From: Herpetosiphon geysericola | GTDB lineage: Bacteria; Chloroflexota; Chloroflexia; Chloroflexales; Herpetosiphonaceae | Direction: 5' to 3' | Assembly (NCBI RefSeq): GCF_001306135.1 | Contig: NZ_LGKP01000025.1 | Span: 124,001 to 188,000 of the forward strand | DNA length: 64,000 nt | Part shown: positions 1 through 8,653 of the stretch, piece after piece | Numbering within the stretch: position 1 is the first letter of the stretch | Layout of the letters: each line of letters begins with the position of its first letter | Notes under the pieces: generated by a model | What the model was told of the DNA's origin: nothing | Database searches by the model: none | What the model saw: the letters and a program-made list of their open reading frames with translations, nothing else | Made by a program: the position numbers and the translations under genes

Positions 1-1
1 T

Positions 2-1546
2 GGTGATTCGCCAGCCCCGCTCCATGCAGGCTTGTTGAGCGCCACCACTGTTGCTAGCGCCGACGTTGCGGAAATTGATGAAGTTGTTGATGCTGCTGCC
101 GAAGAAGAACTTGAGGTTGAGCCAGAGCTGGAAGAACCTGCTCCCCTAGAGCAACCAGATCCCCACAAAGCTTATTTGGCTCAGTGGTATCGCGATTGGT
201 ATAGCATGATCAAGCGCTCGTTTATCGAACGCTATAACCGCGATATTATCGGAGCTTTCCGCCAATTGCAGGATGCTGGCTATATCGAAATTATCACTTG
301 TGGCGCAACCCATGGCTACTTGCCGTTGGTGAGCCGCGATTCAACGATTTATGCCCAAATTGCGGTGGCAGTGCAAAGCTACGAACGGCACTATGGCCGC
401 AAGCCCAAAGCAATTTGGCTGCCAGAGTGCGCCTATCGCCCAGCCTACTACCCAGAAGATCGCAGCGAAACCGAGCGTAAACCAGGGGTCGAAGAATTTC
501 TCGAAGCCCAAGGCATCGAGTGTTTCTTTGTCGAAACAACCACCATCGAAGGTGGTGCACCCTTGGATAAAGCCGAAGGCAAGATTCTTGGCCCCTATGG
601 CGATACGCTGCGCAAATATGTTGTGCCAGTTACCCGCGAAGTTCCGCCAACTGGCAATAGCACGCTTCAGCCCTATTTGGTTGGCTTGAGCGATAAAGTT
701 GCCGCAATTGGCCGCCACCACAAAACTGGCTTGCAGGTCTGGTCGGCAGAATGGGGCTACCCAGGCGATGCCAACTATCGCGAGTTCCATCGTAAAGATA
801 GCGAAAGCGGCATGCAATATTGGCGCATCACTGGGCCAAAAGTCGATCTTGGCTTTAAAGATTACTATCATCCCGATTGGATTAACGACAAAATTCATGC
901 CCACGCCGATCACTTCACCAATTTGGTGCATCAAGTCATCAGCGAATATCGCGGCCAAACTGGGCGCTATGGCCTGATTTCATCAAACTACGACACCGAA
1001 TTGTTCGGCCACTGGTGGTTTGAAGGGGTCGATTGGATGCGCGAAGTGCTCCGGCGCTTGGCTGCCAATCCCGATATTGACCTGACGACGGCTTCAGAAT
1101 ATATTGCCAATAATCCACCGCGTGAATCGTTGAACCTGCCCGAAAGCTCGTGGGGTTCGAATGGCACGCACCAAACCTGGCTCAACCCTGAAACCGAGTG
1201 GATGTGGCCAATTATTCATGGGGCAGAAAAACGCATGGAGGGTTTAGTCGCAGCCTATCCCCAAACTGATGGCGATTTGGCTGAGGCTTTGGCCCAAACA
1301 GCCCGCGAATTGCTGCTGTTGCAATCGAGCGATTGGCCCTTCTTGGTAACGACAGGTCAAGCCCAAGATTATGCCACCAAGCGCTTTAATGAGCATGTCG
1401 AGCGGTTTAGCCAGTTGGCTGATGCAATCGAGGCCAATGACCTTGGCTTGATGCGCGAACTAACCGCCAGCTTCAACGACCTTGATAATCCATTCCCAAC
1501 GATTGATTATCATGTGTTTGCTGCTCGCGAGGGTTTGGTCGCCTAA
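2..1546 (+). CDS. GH57 1,4-alpha-glucan branching enzyme (5' end outside window)
   Basis: The frame is open to the left edge, so the N-terminus (including GH57 motif 1, HQP) lies upstream. A TTG at 32 is only an internal codon. The visible part has GH57 motif 2 (TCGATHGYLPL), motif 3 with the nucleophile Glu (AIWLPECAYRP) and motif 4 with the acid/base Asp (SNYDTELFGHWWFEG, near nt 985-1030), plus a helical C-terminal domain rich in Trp. This order and spacing match GH57 branching enzymes, which transfer alpha-1,4 glucan segments to form alpha-1,6 branches in glycogen. A very acidic, Ala/Glu/Pro-rich stretch (nt about 70-165) precedes motif 2 and looks like a lineage-specific insertion. A strong hairpin terminator follows. 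The GlgC pair at 59.6-62.1 kb belongs to the same pathway. The family is well supported; strict branching activity is inferred. Confidence 0.88.
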   Translation, partial: GDSPAPLHAGLLSATTVASADVAEIDEVVDAAAEEELEVEPELEEPAPLEQPDPHKAYLAQWYRDWYSMIKRSFIERYNRDIIGAFRQLQDAGYIEIITCGATHGYLPLVSRDSTIYAQIAVAVQSYERHYGRKPKAIWLPECAYRPAYYPEDRSETERKPGVEEFLEAQGIECFFVETTTIEGGAPLDKAEGKILGPYGDTLRKYVVPVTREVPPTGNSTLQPYLVGLSDKVAAIGRHHKTGLQVWSAEWGYPGDANYREFHRKDSESGMQYWRITGPKVDLGFKDYYHPDWINDKIHAHADHFTNLVHQVISEYRGQTGRYGLISSNYDTELFGHWWFEGVDWMREVLRRLAANPDIDLTTASEYIANNPPRESLNLPESSWGSNGTHQTWLNPETEWMWPIIHGAEKRMEGLVAAYPQTDGDLAEALAQTARELLLLQSSDWPFLVTTGQAQDYATKRFNEHVERFSQLADAIEANDLGLMRELTASFNDLDNPFPTIDYHVFAAREGLVA

Positions 1547-1553
1547 ATACGCG

Positions 1554-1592
1554 AACCCATGGCGGGGTTTAATCGCTACGCCATGGGTTTTT
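1554..1592 (+). terminator. Rho-independent terminator after the GH57 gene
   Basis: An 11-bp perfect inverted repeat (AACCCATGGCG and CGCCATGGGTT) with a 14-nt loop starts 7 nt after the stop codon. It runs directly into a short T run. Confidence 0.8.
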
Positions 1593-1647
1593 CAACTCTT
1601 TAAGAATCGCTGAATCAACATTGATTTGGCGATTCTATTAGTAACTA

Positions 1648-3015
1648 ATGCTTATGAAAGTACTTGTGCTTGGCAACAATGGCGCAGCCCATGCCTACGT
1701 TTGGAAGTTGTTTAATAGCCAGCGAATTGATAGCTTAGCCACCGTGCCTGGCAATGGTGGCACAAGTTTGCTTGTGCCAAATGCAGAGCCATTTGAAAGC
1801 ATGGCCGAGCTAGCGAAGTGGGCCTACGATGAGCATTTTCAGGTGATTGTGCCAGCAGAGGGCAGTTATCTGAGCAATGGCTTGGCCGATGCTGCGCTCA
1901 TGTATAAAATTCCGGTCTGTGGGCCGCCCAAACAAGCGGCAGTGCTTGAACGCTCGCGTTTGTGGCTCAAAGAATTTCTCAATCGGCACCAAATTCCAAC
2001 CTCAACTGGTCGCGCTTTGGGTGATTTGGCAACTGCTGAGCGTTACGTTGCCTCGCAGCCACTGCCAATTATGCTCTGGGGCGATTATCCTTCAGAATAC
2101 GATGGCGCATATACTGATCGCGCTGAAGCACTGGCTGCCTTGGCTGGGATTTTTGCCTTACCGCCACGCCCAGGTCATTATCGCGGCGTGGTGATTGAGC
2201 AACCTGCACTTGGCCCAACCGTCGCGCTTTCAGCCCTTACCGATGGCACAACCTTGATTCCAATGCAAGCTGTGCGAATGTACGATCGGCTTGAGGATAA
2301 CGATCAAGGCTGGGCTGCTGAAGGCATGGGCGCGCATACCACCCCAAGCGGTCTTCTCAAGCAAATAGGCGATTATCTGAGTGCAACCATTTTGGAGCCA
2401 ATTCGGGCGGCCCTGCTGCGTGATAAACTGCCGTGGTGGGGCATTCTGGGCGTTGATTGTGCAATTACTGCGCGCGGGCCGCAAGTCTTGCGCATTCGCA
2501 CAACGCTCAGCGATCCTGAGGCCCAGGTGATCTTGCCTTTGCTCGAAGATGATTTATTTCCGCTACTGGTTGCGGCCAACAATCGCAGCTTGCTCAATGT
2601 GCCAGCTCTGCGTTGGCGAGCAGAAGCCAGCGTAGGCGTGACCATGGTGGCAACTGGCTATCCGCATAGTTTTAGCACTGGCATGGCAATCGATGGCATC
2701 GCCGAGCTGGAGCCTGGGGTTGTGGCGTTTCAAAATGAGACCTCTAATCCCAATGGCTTGCGCTATGTTTCCGAAGAAATGCATATGCCCGAAAAGCGCA
2801 GCTTATTTAGCGGGGTCAGTAGTGCGCTCAGCGATGCAATTTTAGTTCGTTCAATGGGTAGCAATCACCTCGCTTCACAGGCTGGCCGAATTGTGACTGT
2901 GACGGCGCAAGCGGCTACGTTGGCTGAGGCGCATGCAAAAGCCTATCGCAATCTCAAACGCCTGCGAATTGGATCATCAACCTATCGCAACGATATTGGC
3001 CTGCGCGAACTTTAG
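1648..3015 (+). CDS. Divergent PurD-like (GARS, ATP-grasp) paralogue, probable pseudoenzyme
   Basis: The N-terminus (MKVLVLGNNGAAHAYVWKL, then PGNGGT) and the middle (VCGPPKQAAVLERSRLWLKEFL) match phosphoribosylamine-glycine ligase, the second step of purine synthesis. Length (about 455 aa) is close to PurD. The catalytic heart is not conserved. The ATP-binding VVKADGLAAGKGV segment is replaced by IMLWGDYPSEYDGAYTD. The QDHKR motif is missing, leaving only GMGAHTTPS. The metal-binding EFNxRFGDPE is changed to RIRTTLSDPE. So this is probably a paralogue that has lost or changed activity, with the true purD elsewhere. No strong ribosome site is visible; the family start MKVLVLG at 1654 is as likely as the ATG at 1648. 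The frame is intact, which argues against simple decay. Confidence 0.7.
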   Translation: MLMKVLVLGNNGAAHAYVWKLFNSQRIDSLATVPGNGGTSLLVPNAEPFESMAELAKWAYDEHFQVIVPAEGSYLSNGLADAALMYKIPVCGPPKQAAVLERSRLWLKEFLNRHQIPTSTGRALGDLATAERYVASQPLPIMLWGDYPSEYDGAYTDRAEALAALAGIFALPPRPGHYRGVVIEQPALGPTVALSALTDGTTLIPMQAVRMYDRLEDNDQGWAAEGMGAHTTPSGLLKQIGDYLSATILEPIRAALLRDKLPWWGILGVDCAITARGPQVLRIRTTLSDPEAQVILPLLEDDLFPLLVAANNRSLLNVPALRWRAEASVGVTMVATGYPHSFSTGMAIDGIAELEPGVVAFQNETSNPNGLRYVSEEMHMPEKRSLFSGVSSALSDAILVRSMGSNHLASQAGRIVTVTAQAATLAEAHAKAYRNLKRLRIGSSTYRNDIGLREL

Positions 3016-3094
3016 AAGATCGGTCTTTGGTCGCTAGGCGCGGCTCAACAGCTCGCGTATGCTGCATTTAATCTACAGTTGAGGGAAGTTGAAT

Positions 3095-3736
3095 ATGGAT
3101 CTGCTACGCACCATTGGGCTTGGGCTATTATTGATCGTGCTTACTGGCTGTTCGCTAAAGGCCGAACCATTGTCAATTCAAGAAGCCTCTGATCAAGGCT
3201 TAATCGATTTAGAATTTAAAACCGCTGGGACTGCTGGTGGCGTGCTGACAATGATCGTCACTGGCAAAACTGAGCGCTCGATTCAAATCACCATTCCTGC
3301 TGGCCAAATTTTGGATAATCAAACCGATTATCACGAAGATATGGTCTTGATTCGTTATGAAGGTCTGGTGGAAAGCCTCGAGGCTGACGTTATTCAATCA
3401 AACTTGCCGCTGATTACCAAACAAGCCACCGCTCGTTACGGCGTTATTGAAGCCTACAGCCTTGAATTGTATGCAGAGCCAGGCGCTGAAGCTGATGCGT
3501 ATGCGTTTGATGGCTTTGTTGACCCAGAATTGCAACGCCTCGTTGACCATTTGGCCCTGCAAAGCAGCGAAGAATTTGTGGGCAAACAATTGGCAATTTG
3601 GGCTTTGACCGATAACCCTGATTATGATACTACTTCAGAGATTATCGAATTTAGTGAGCATGATTTGGCTCAGGCCCGCACATTTTTGCTCGCTGCAAAA
3701 TTAGATCCTGCCGATTATCTCATGTTTGAACAATAA
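3095..3736 (+). CDS. Lipoprotein, tandem paralogue 1 of 3
   Basis: 213 aa. The start is the ATG at 3095, with GAGGGA 8 nt upstream, rather than the in-frame TTG at 3089. A short signal peptide ends in a lipobox (LLLIVLTGC), so the mature protein should be lipid-anchored outside the cytoplasmic membrane. The rest has no motif I can name. Landmarks shared with the next two genes are an N-terminal SIQEASDQGLIDLE-type segment, VRYEG, an IEAYSLE segment, QLAIWALTDNPD and the C-terminus LDPADYLMFEQ. The three genes are head to tail with gaps of 17-30 nt and form one operon. Function is unknown. Confidence 0.82.
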   Translation: MDLLRTIGLGLLLIVLTGCSLKAEPLSIQEASDQGLIDLEFKTAGTAGGVLTMIVTGKTERSIQITIPAGQILDNQTDYHEDMVLIRYEGLVESLEADVIQSNLPLITKQATARYGVIEAYSLELYAEPGAEADAYAFDGFVDPELQRLVDHLALQSSEEFVGKQLAIWALTDNPDYDTTSEIIEFSEHDLAQARTFLLAAKLDPADYLMFEQ

Positions 3737-3766
3737 GCAAAACCACCACATTGAGAGAAGATCACT

Positions 3767-4417
3767 ATGCAAAAACTCACTAAAAGTTGGCTTGGTTTGA
3801 GCCTCTGTTTGCTGCTTACCGGTTGTATGCTTAGCTACGAAAAACTTACGCTGCAAGAAACGATTGCCCAAGAACGAATTGACGTGCGCTTTCTTGCTAA
3901 AGGATTCACTGGCGATTCAATGATCGTTACTATGCGCGGAAAAGTTAATAAACCAACCAATGTAACAATTCCGCACGGTATCTTATTAAGTAATCGTAAT
4001 AAGCGTCAAGATTTGGTAGCGGTTCGCTATAAAGGGAAAACACAATCAATTGATGCAGCGAAATATAGAGCCGTTGAAGAACAATTTCTAAACGCTGAAA
4101 AGAAACAAACTGTCCATTTTGTTTTAGAAGTTTATAGCATAAACTTTGACCGAGATTATATTCAAGCTCATGATCAATTTGTGATCAATGGGATGGCAGA
4201 AGGCGATTTGAAACAATTTGTTGATTTTTTAGCCGCGCAAAAAGATGGCAATGATACTGCAAAACAGTTAGCAATTTGGGCTATCACCTATAATCCCACT
4301 CAGGAAGAGGTCTTAGAATATTATTCAAATATTCGTTCTGAGCATTTTACAATAGCAGAAGAATTAATGATCGATTCGGGCTTGAATGCAGAAGATTATT
4401 TGCTGTTTGACGAATAA
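3767..4417 (+). CDS. Lipoprotein, tandem paralogue 2 of 3
   Basis: 216 aa, with a lipobox (LLLTGC) after a short signal peptide. It has the same layout as its neighbours: TLQETIAQERIDVRF, VRYKGK, LEVYSINF, QLAIWAITYNP and a C-terminus AEDYLLFDE. It is the most divergent of the three. It is more lysine-rich and visibly more AT-rich at the DNA level than the copies on either side, which suggests faster drift or a different history. A GAGAAG ribosome site precedes the ATG. Function is unknown. Confidence 0.82.
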   Translation: MQKLTKSWLGLSLCLLLTGCMLSYEKLTLQETIAQERIDVRFLAKGFTGDSMIVTMRGKVNKPTNVTIPHGILLSNRNKRQDLVAVRYKGKTQSIDAAKYRAVEEQFLNAEKKQTVHFVLEVYSINFDRDYIQAHDQFVINGMAEGDLKQFVDFLAAQKDGNDTAKQLAIWAITYNPTQEEVLEYYSNIRSEHFTIAEELMIDSGLNAEDYLLFDE

Positions 4418-4434
4418 TAGCTAAGGATTTTTTT

Positions 4435-5085
4435 ATGATTAGTGGGATTAAATATCGATTAGCACAGTTGCTGTTTGTAACAACGTTGCTTGGCGGATGT
4501 TCCTTTACTAATAACCCTAAACCATTAAATCAAGCACTTGATCAAGGTTTGGTTGATGTTGAATTGACGAATGTTGGGACATTTGGCGATGTCATGATCG
4601 CCACAATTTATGGCAAAGCACCCGATTCGGTTGAGTTGGCAATTCCTAGCGGATTAATCGTTAAGAACGAACAATCAGATGAGGATTTTGTCTTGGTGCG
4701 CTATCAAGGTATGCTTAGCGCCCTCGATGCAATCGATCCGCAGCTTGAAGAGCCACTAACTGCCCACAAGGATCAGCCGAGCTATGGCTTGATCGAGGCC
4801 TATAGTATTGAGGCCTATACCAATTCGCCAACAATCAGCGATACATTTCGGCTTGATGGCTTTGCTGAAGCAGATTTGAAAACGCTGATCGATCTGTTTG
4901 CGCAAAAACCGCACGATCAATTTACGGCCAAACAAATTGCAATTTGGGCAATTACCGATGATGCTGATCGCGAGGTTGTCTATTGGGCGAGTTCACTGTT
5001 TAAAGAAGCAGATTTTGAACAAGCTAAAGCCTTATTAATCGAAGCCAAATTAGATCCAACTAACTATTTGATGTTTCAAGAGTAA
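4435..5085 (+). CDS. Lipoprotein, tandem paralogue 3 of 3
   Basis: 216 aa. The signal peptide ends in LLGGC (lipobox), and AAGGA precedes the ATG. It shares with copy 1 the segments LNQALDQGLVDVEL, LVRYQGM, YGLIEAYSIEAY, KQIAIWAITDD and LDPTNYLMFQE. It is clearly closer to copy 1 than to copy 2. It ends the operon, followed by a strong terminator. Function is unknown; lineage-specific duplication of a surface lipoprotein is the simplest reading. Confidence 0.82.
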   Translation: MISGIKYRLAQLLFVTTLLGGCSFTNNPKPLNQALDQGLVDVELTNVGTFGDVMIATIYGKAPDSVELAIPSGLIVKNEQSDEDFVLVRYQGMLSALDAIDPQLEEPLTAHKDQPSYGLIEAYSIEAYTNSPTISDTFRLDGFAEADLKTLIDLFAQKPHDQFTAKQIAIWAITDDADREVVYWASSLFKEADFEQAKALLIEAKLDPTNYLMFQE

Positions 5086-5087
5086 AC

Positions 5088-5123
5088 AAAACCCCCGCCA
5101 TTGTTACGCTGGCGGGGGTTTTT
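5088..5123. terminator. Bidirectional terminator between convergent genes
   Basis: A 13-14 bp stem (AAAACCCCCGCCA and TGGCGGGGGTTTTT) with a 9-nt loop has A and T tracts on both sides. It can stop the lipoprotein operon on the plus strand and the FeS oxidoreductase on the minus strand. Confidence 0.88.
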
Positions 5124-5140
5124 GGTTATGTTAGCGACAT

Positions 5141-7399
5141 TTAGGCAGTTGGTGGTTGCTCGCCCACCGATTGCAAGAGAATTTCGGCTACGTCTTTGCG
5201 GCCAAGGGTTTCTGATTGGTTGGTGTTCTTGGCAGCATCCTCGAACATCACCATACAGAATGGACAGCCCATTGCAACGGTATCTGGCTTTTCGGTTTGC
5301 AATTGTTCAAGCCGAATCACATTGACATGTTTATCGCCCCACCCTTCGAGCCAAGCGTTACCGCCGCCACCACCACAGCACATAGCTTTTTCACGATTAC
5401 GTGGCCCAGCTTCGACCAACTCCAAGCCAGGAATGCTGCTAAGCACATTGCGTGGCTCTTCGTAAATATCGTTGTAGCGGCCAATGTAACATGGGTCGTG
5501 ATAGACGACTTTTTCGTTGACTGGCACAGTTGGATTGAGCTTGCCAGCTTCGACCAAATCGTTCAAGAATTCGGTATGGTGCACCACTTCGTAATCCACG
5601 CCAGCTTTGCCGCCAAATTGAGGATACTCATTTTTGACGGTGTTGTAGCAGTGGGCGCAGGTTGTGACGATCTTCTTGAATTTGTATTGGCCCATGGTTT
5701 CGATGTTGGTATTGGCTTGTTGTTCGTACAACAATTCCTCGCCCATGCGGCGGGCTGGGTCGCCAGTACAAGTTTCTTCGTCGCCAAGGATGGCAAAATC
5801 AACGCCTGCTTTTTGCATCAACTGCACCATTGCACGGGCGGTTTTCTTCGAGCGATCATCATACGATGGCGCACAACCGACCCAATACAGCACCTCGGCT
5901 TCTTCTTTTTCGGCCAAGGTTGGCACGTCGAGGCCATCGGCCCAGGCGGTACGCTGGCGTTGTGGCAACTTCCATGGGTTGCCGTTGCGCTCGATGCCTT
6001 GCAACACCGTCTTGACCCCTGATGGAATTTCGCCCATCACCATGGTCAAGTTGCGGCGGAAATCGATAATGTCATCGACATGTTCAATCGTCGCAGGACA
6101 CTCGGTCATACACGCGCGGCAGGTGGTACAAGCCCATAACTCGTTTTCGGTAACGATGCCTTGCTCATATAAATGCAAGGTTTCGGGGGTGCCTTCGAGC
6201 AATTCGATTTTTGCCCCGTTGCTGACGGTTGTTGGGGCAGCGGTTGCGCCAGCAGGCTGGAGCATCATCACGGTGCCATCGCGCTTGAGCACAGGGCCGC
6301 CGTGCATCAAATCGCTCATCTTGGTAATCAGCCATTTGGGCGAAAGATCAGAGCCAGAGGCAAAGGCCGGACAATTATCTTGGCAGCGGCCACAACGCAT
6401 ACAGGCATCGAAGTCCATGCGGCGCTTCCATGAGAAATCGCTGAGGCTGGTAACGCCCAATTTTGGCTCATCTTTTTCCAGTTCCTCTTCCATATTTGGA
6501 ATGCGGTCGAGCGCACCTTTGGGGTCGCGATCACGGAACAAGGTGTTGAGCGGAGTATAGAAAATGTGGCGGAATTTGGTAAAGGGAATCGAGCCAACGA
6601 AGGCAAAGACTACCGCCATATGGCTCAGCCAGAGCACGCGGTGAATCCACAAGGCAACTTGGCTATGAATGATCGTGCCATCGGCAGCGCGTTCGACCCC
6701 AAGTCCGATAGCGCGGGCAACTGATGCGCCAGGATAGCCGAAGATCGCCCATTTGGCCCAACCTTGCTCGTAAACAATTGCGGTAACGGCGTTTGCACCC
6801 TCGCCAACGGTCATGGTTTGGTTGGCCAAGCGCAAAATTTCAATCAAGTAGCCACCAACCACAATGAAAATCATCGACCAAAGCACCCATGCATCGGTAC
6901 CGCGATTATCCAAGCGGGTTGGTTTGGTTTTATAGCGGCGCCACAACGCCCAGAGCAAACCAGCGAAAAAGACCACACCCATAACATCAAGAATCAGCTC
7001 GTAATACTGATAAAAGCCACCAGTTAAAATCTTGCCTTGCTCTTCACCAGCAATCGGAATGGTGAAGTCGGCTTCAGCGGCAATAATATCGGTGCCGATA
7101 AACAGCGCCAAAAAGCCGTAGAAGATAAAGGTGTGCATAATGCCTGGCGTGCGATCGCGTAAGACGCGCTTCTGCCCAAAAACCTCGGTTGTCGTTGACC
7201 ACAAGCGACTGGCAAAATTGGTCGAGCGCACTGTTGCATGGCCGCGGCGCCACAACAGAATGTCTTGATACATCTTGTAGAACATCGTGCCAATGGCAGC
7301 GATGGCAAACAAGTACAACACATACTCAACCGCATGCGGTAAGTTCCAGTAAATCTCGCGAACGGCGATAACTTGGCTGTTAAATAAAATTTCGTGCAT
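5141..7399 (-). CDS. Membrane FeS oxidoreductase, HdrD/EMO type (ETF:menaquinone oxidoreductase-like)
   Basis: 752 aa; ATG at 7399 with GAGGAA 7 nt upstream. The N-terminal third has about five hydrophobic helices like the cytochrome b / NarI gamma-type membrane domain. Two ferredoxin clusters follow (CMRCGRCQDNCP and CTTCRACMTECP), then two CCG domains of heterodisulfide reductase D type (second copy CCGGGGGNAW with MGCPFC). This single-chain fusion is the architecture of the membrane-bound EMO-type oxidoreductases, which take electrons from electron-transfer flavoprotein during acyl-CoA oxidation and pass them to menaquinone. The ETF genes are not in the window, so the partner is inferred. 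The promoter at 7466-7494 carries a palindrome inside its spacer, suggesting repression by a dedicated regulator. Confidence 0.85.
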   Translation of the reverse strand: MHEILFNSQVIAVREIYWNLPHAVEYVLYLFAIAAIGTMFYKMYQDILLWRRGHATVRSTNFASRLWSTTTEVFGQKRVLRDRTPGIMHTFIFYGFLALFIGTDIIAAEADFTIPIAGEEQGKILTGGFYQYYELILDVMGVVFFAGLLWALWRRYKTKPTRLDNRGTDAWVLWSMIFIVVGGYLIEILRLANQTMTVGEGANAVTAIVYEQGWAKWAIFGYPGASVARAIGLGVERAADGTIIHSQVALWIHRVLWLSHMAVVFAFVGSIPFTKFRHIFYTPLNTLFRDRDPKGALDRIPNMEEELEKDEPKLGVTSLSDFSWKRRMDFDACMRCGRCQDNCPAFASGSDLSPKWLITKMSDLMHGGPVLKRDGTVMMLQPAGATAAPTTVSNGAKIELLEGTPETLHLYEQGIVTENELWACTTCRACMTECPATIEHVDDIIDFRRNLTMVMGEIPSGVKTVLQGIERNGNPWKLPQRQRTAWADGLDVPTLAEKEEAEVLYWVGCAPSYDDRSKKTARAMVQLMQKAGVDFAILGDEETCTGDPARRMGEELLYEQQANTNIETMGQYKFKKIVTTCAHCYNTVKNEYPQFGGKAGVDYEVVHHTEFLNDLVEAGKLNPTVPVNEKVVYHDPCYIGRYNDIYEEPRNVLSSIPGLELVEAGPRNREKAMCCGGGGGNAWLEGWGDKHVNVIRLEQLQTEKPDTVAMGCPFCMVMFEDAAKNTNQSETLGRKDVAEILLQSVGEQPPTA

Positions 7400-7465
7400 G
7401 GGCGTTCCTCATCGAACTGGTTGAACACGGTGTGGGTCTATTGTATTACAAAAGAGGATATGCCG

Positions 7466-7494
7466 AGTTTAGCACGCATGACATCATGCGTCAA
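7466..7494 (-). promoter_or_regulatory. Promoter with embedded operator for the FeS oxidoreductase
   Basis: On the minus strand, TTGACG (7494-7489) and TAAACT (7471-7466) are exactly 17 bp apart. An 18-bp palindrome, ACGCATGA-CA-TCATGCGT (7474-7491), fills the spacer and overlaps the -35 box, where a repressor would block RNA polymerase. The start codon is about 65 nt downstream. The regulator is unknown; TetR- or GntR-type regulators of fatty acid oxidation use sites of this kind. Confidence 0.6.
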
Positions 7495-7614
7495 ACGTTT
7501 TAGTGGGGATCGGTGGTTGAGGATCGGGGATCGGGAATGCAGTTTTTAGGCGTATCAATGAGCTAGCTAGATTATTGGTTAATTGCGGCCAATTTGGTCA
7601 GAAGGCTGAACCTT

Positions 7615-7643
7615 TTGTTAAGTGGATGAGTAATATACATAAT
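7615..7643 (+). promoter_or_regulatory. Possible promoter of the permease operon
   Basis: TTGTTA and CATAAT are separated by 17 bp, about 40 nt before the permease start codon. The match to the sigma-70 consensus is moderate. Confidence 0.35.
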
Positions 7644-7684
7644 ACCTCAACGCTCATCCTCAGGGCCAATTGGAGACTAGACCT

Positions 7685-8653
7685 ATGAGCCGACTTATCC
7701 TACGCAAACTTGGGTTGTTGATCGTGTTAGTGCCGTTATTGCATTTGTTCGGGGCATGGTATGTCTATAAGTATAATGGCTATTTTTACCCACCTAAACC
7801 AATTGTTATCATGACTGAGAATGGTAGAACTGACGGTGTACAGTTTGATACGCAACCATTTATGACCAGTTATCGCGAAACTATTAGCGCGATGGCCAAT
7901 GGCGACCTTGGCCGAATTAATGAAGATCGCACGAAAGTCAACGAATACATTGATGATTTTATCATTCGTTCGGCCAAATTGTTGGGTGTAGCGTTTCTGA
8001 CGACGATTGTTTTGGGCTTGGGGATGTGTTTGCTAGCAATTTCGCCACGCACTGGGCGTATCTCACCGGTTATGGTCAGCATGTTTACACTGGGCAATGC
8101 AATTCCTGGTTTTTTCTTAGGCTCGCTCTTGATTCTAGCCTTGTTGTATGCCAAACGTATGGGCTGGACGAATCAATTATTGCTGCCAGTGCAGGGCTAC
8201 AGCACAGCGAAACATATGATTTTACCAGCGCTCATTTTGGCGTTGCGGCCTGCCTTTTATATTGCCTCAATTGGTGCTGGCTTGCTCGAAAACGAATTTC
8301 AACAAGATTATGTGCGCTTTGCCAAAAGCAAAGGCCTGCGTTGGCGCACAATTGTCCGTCGCCATGCGATTCCAAATGTGGCGCCTGCGGTTTTTGCGAG
8401 TTTAGGCCGGGGCTTGCAAATGGTGGTCGGCAGTTTGGTATTGGTCGAAGCCTTGTTCGATTGGCGTGGTGTTGGCTGGATGTTGTTCAATACGCTGACC
8501 AATGAAAAAGCAATAACCTTCTTTAATCCGCTGATTTTGAGCTTGTTATTGGCGTTGCTGGGCGCTGTATTAATTGCAGTTGATTTGTTGGCCTCGGTGT
8601 TGAGCCTTTGGATCAATCCGCTTGGGCGGCATGCTAGCGCGGGGAGAGGCTAA
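7685..8653 (+). CDS. ABC transporter permease, DppB/OppB type
   Basis: 322 aa. ATG at 7685 with GGAG 9 nt upstream; the TTG at 7670 is not needed. One N-terminal helix is followed by an external loop and five further helices, the usual layout of dipeptide/oligopeptide permease B. The EAA loop that docks the ATPase is recognisable (FAKSKGLRWRTIVRRHAIPN). The next gene starts directly after its stop codon, so the two are translated together and would form a heterodimeric channel. No binding protein or ATPase gene is nearby, so the substrate cannot be stated. The external segment after helix 1 is longer than I would expect for peptide permeases. Confidence 0.85.
   Translation: MSRLILRKLGLLIVLVPLLHLFGAWYVYKYNGYFYPPKPIVIMTENGRTDGVQFDTQPFMTSYRETISAMANGDLGRINEDRTKVNEYIDDFIIRSAKLLGVAFLTTIVLGLGMCLLAISPRTGRISPVMVSMFTLGNAIPGFFLGSLLILALLYAKRMGWTNQLLLPVQGYSTAKHMILPALILALRPAFYIASIGAGLLENEFQQDYVRFAKSKGLRWRTIVRRHAIPNVAPAVFASLGRGLQMVVGSLVLVEALFDWRGVGWMLFNTLTNEKAITFFNPLILSLLLALLGAVLIAVDLLASVLSLWINPLGRHASAGRG

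Noticed and set aside
341-958. Open frame on the minus strand opposite the GH57 gene
   Set aside because: Antisense shadow of a conserved enzyme; no ribosome site and no domain.
5664-6560. Long open frame on the plus strand inside the FeS oxidoreductase gene
   Set aside because: It is antisense to a clearly conserved protein and its translation has no recognisable domain; such shadows are common with this codon usage.
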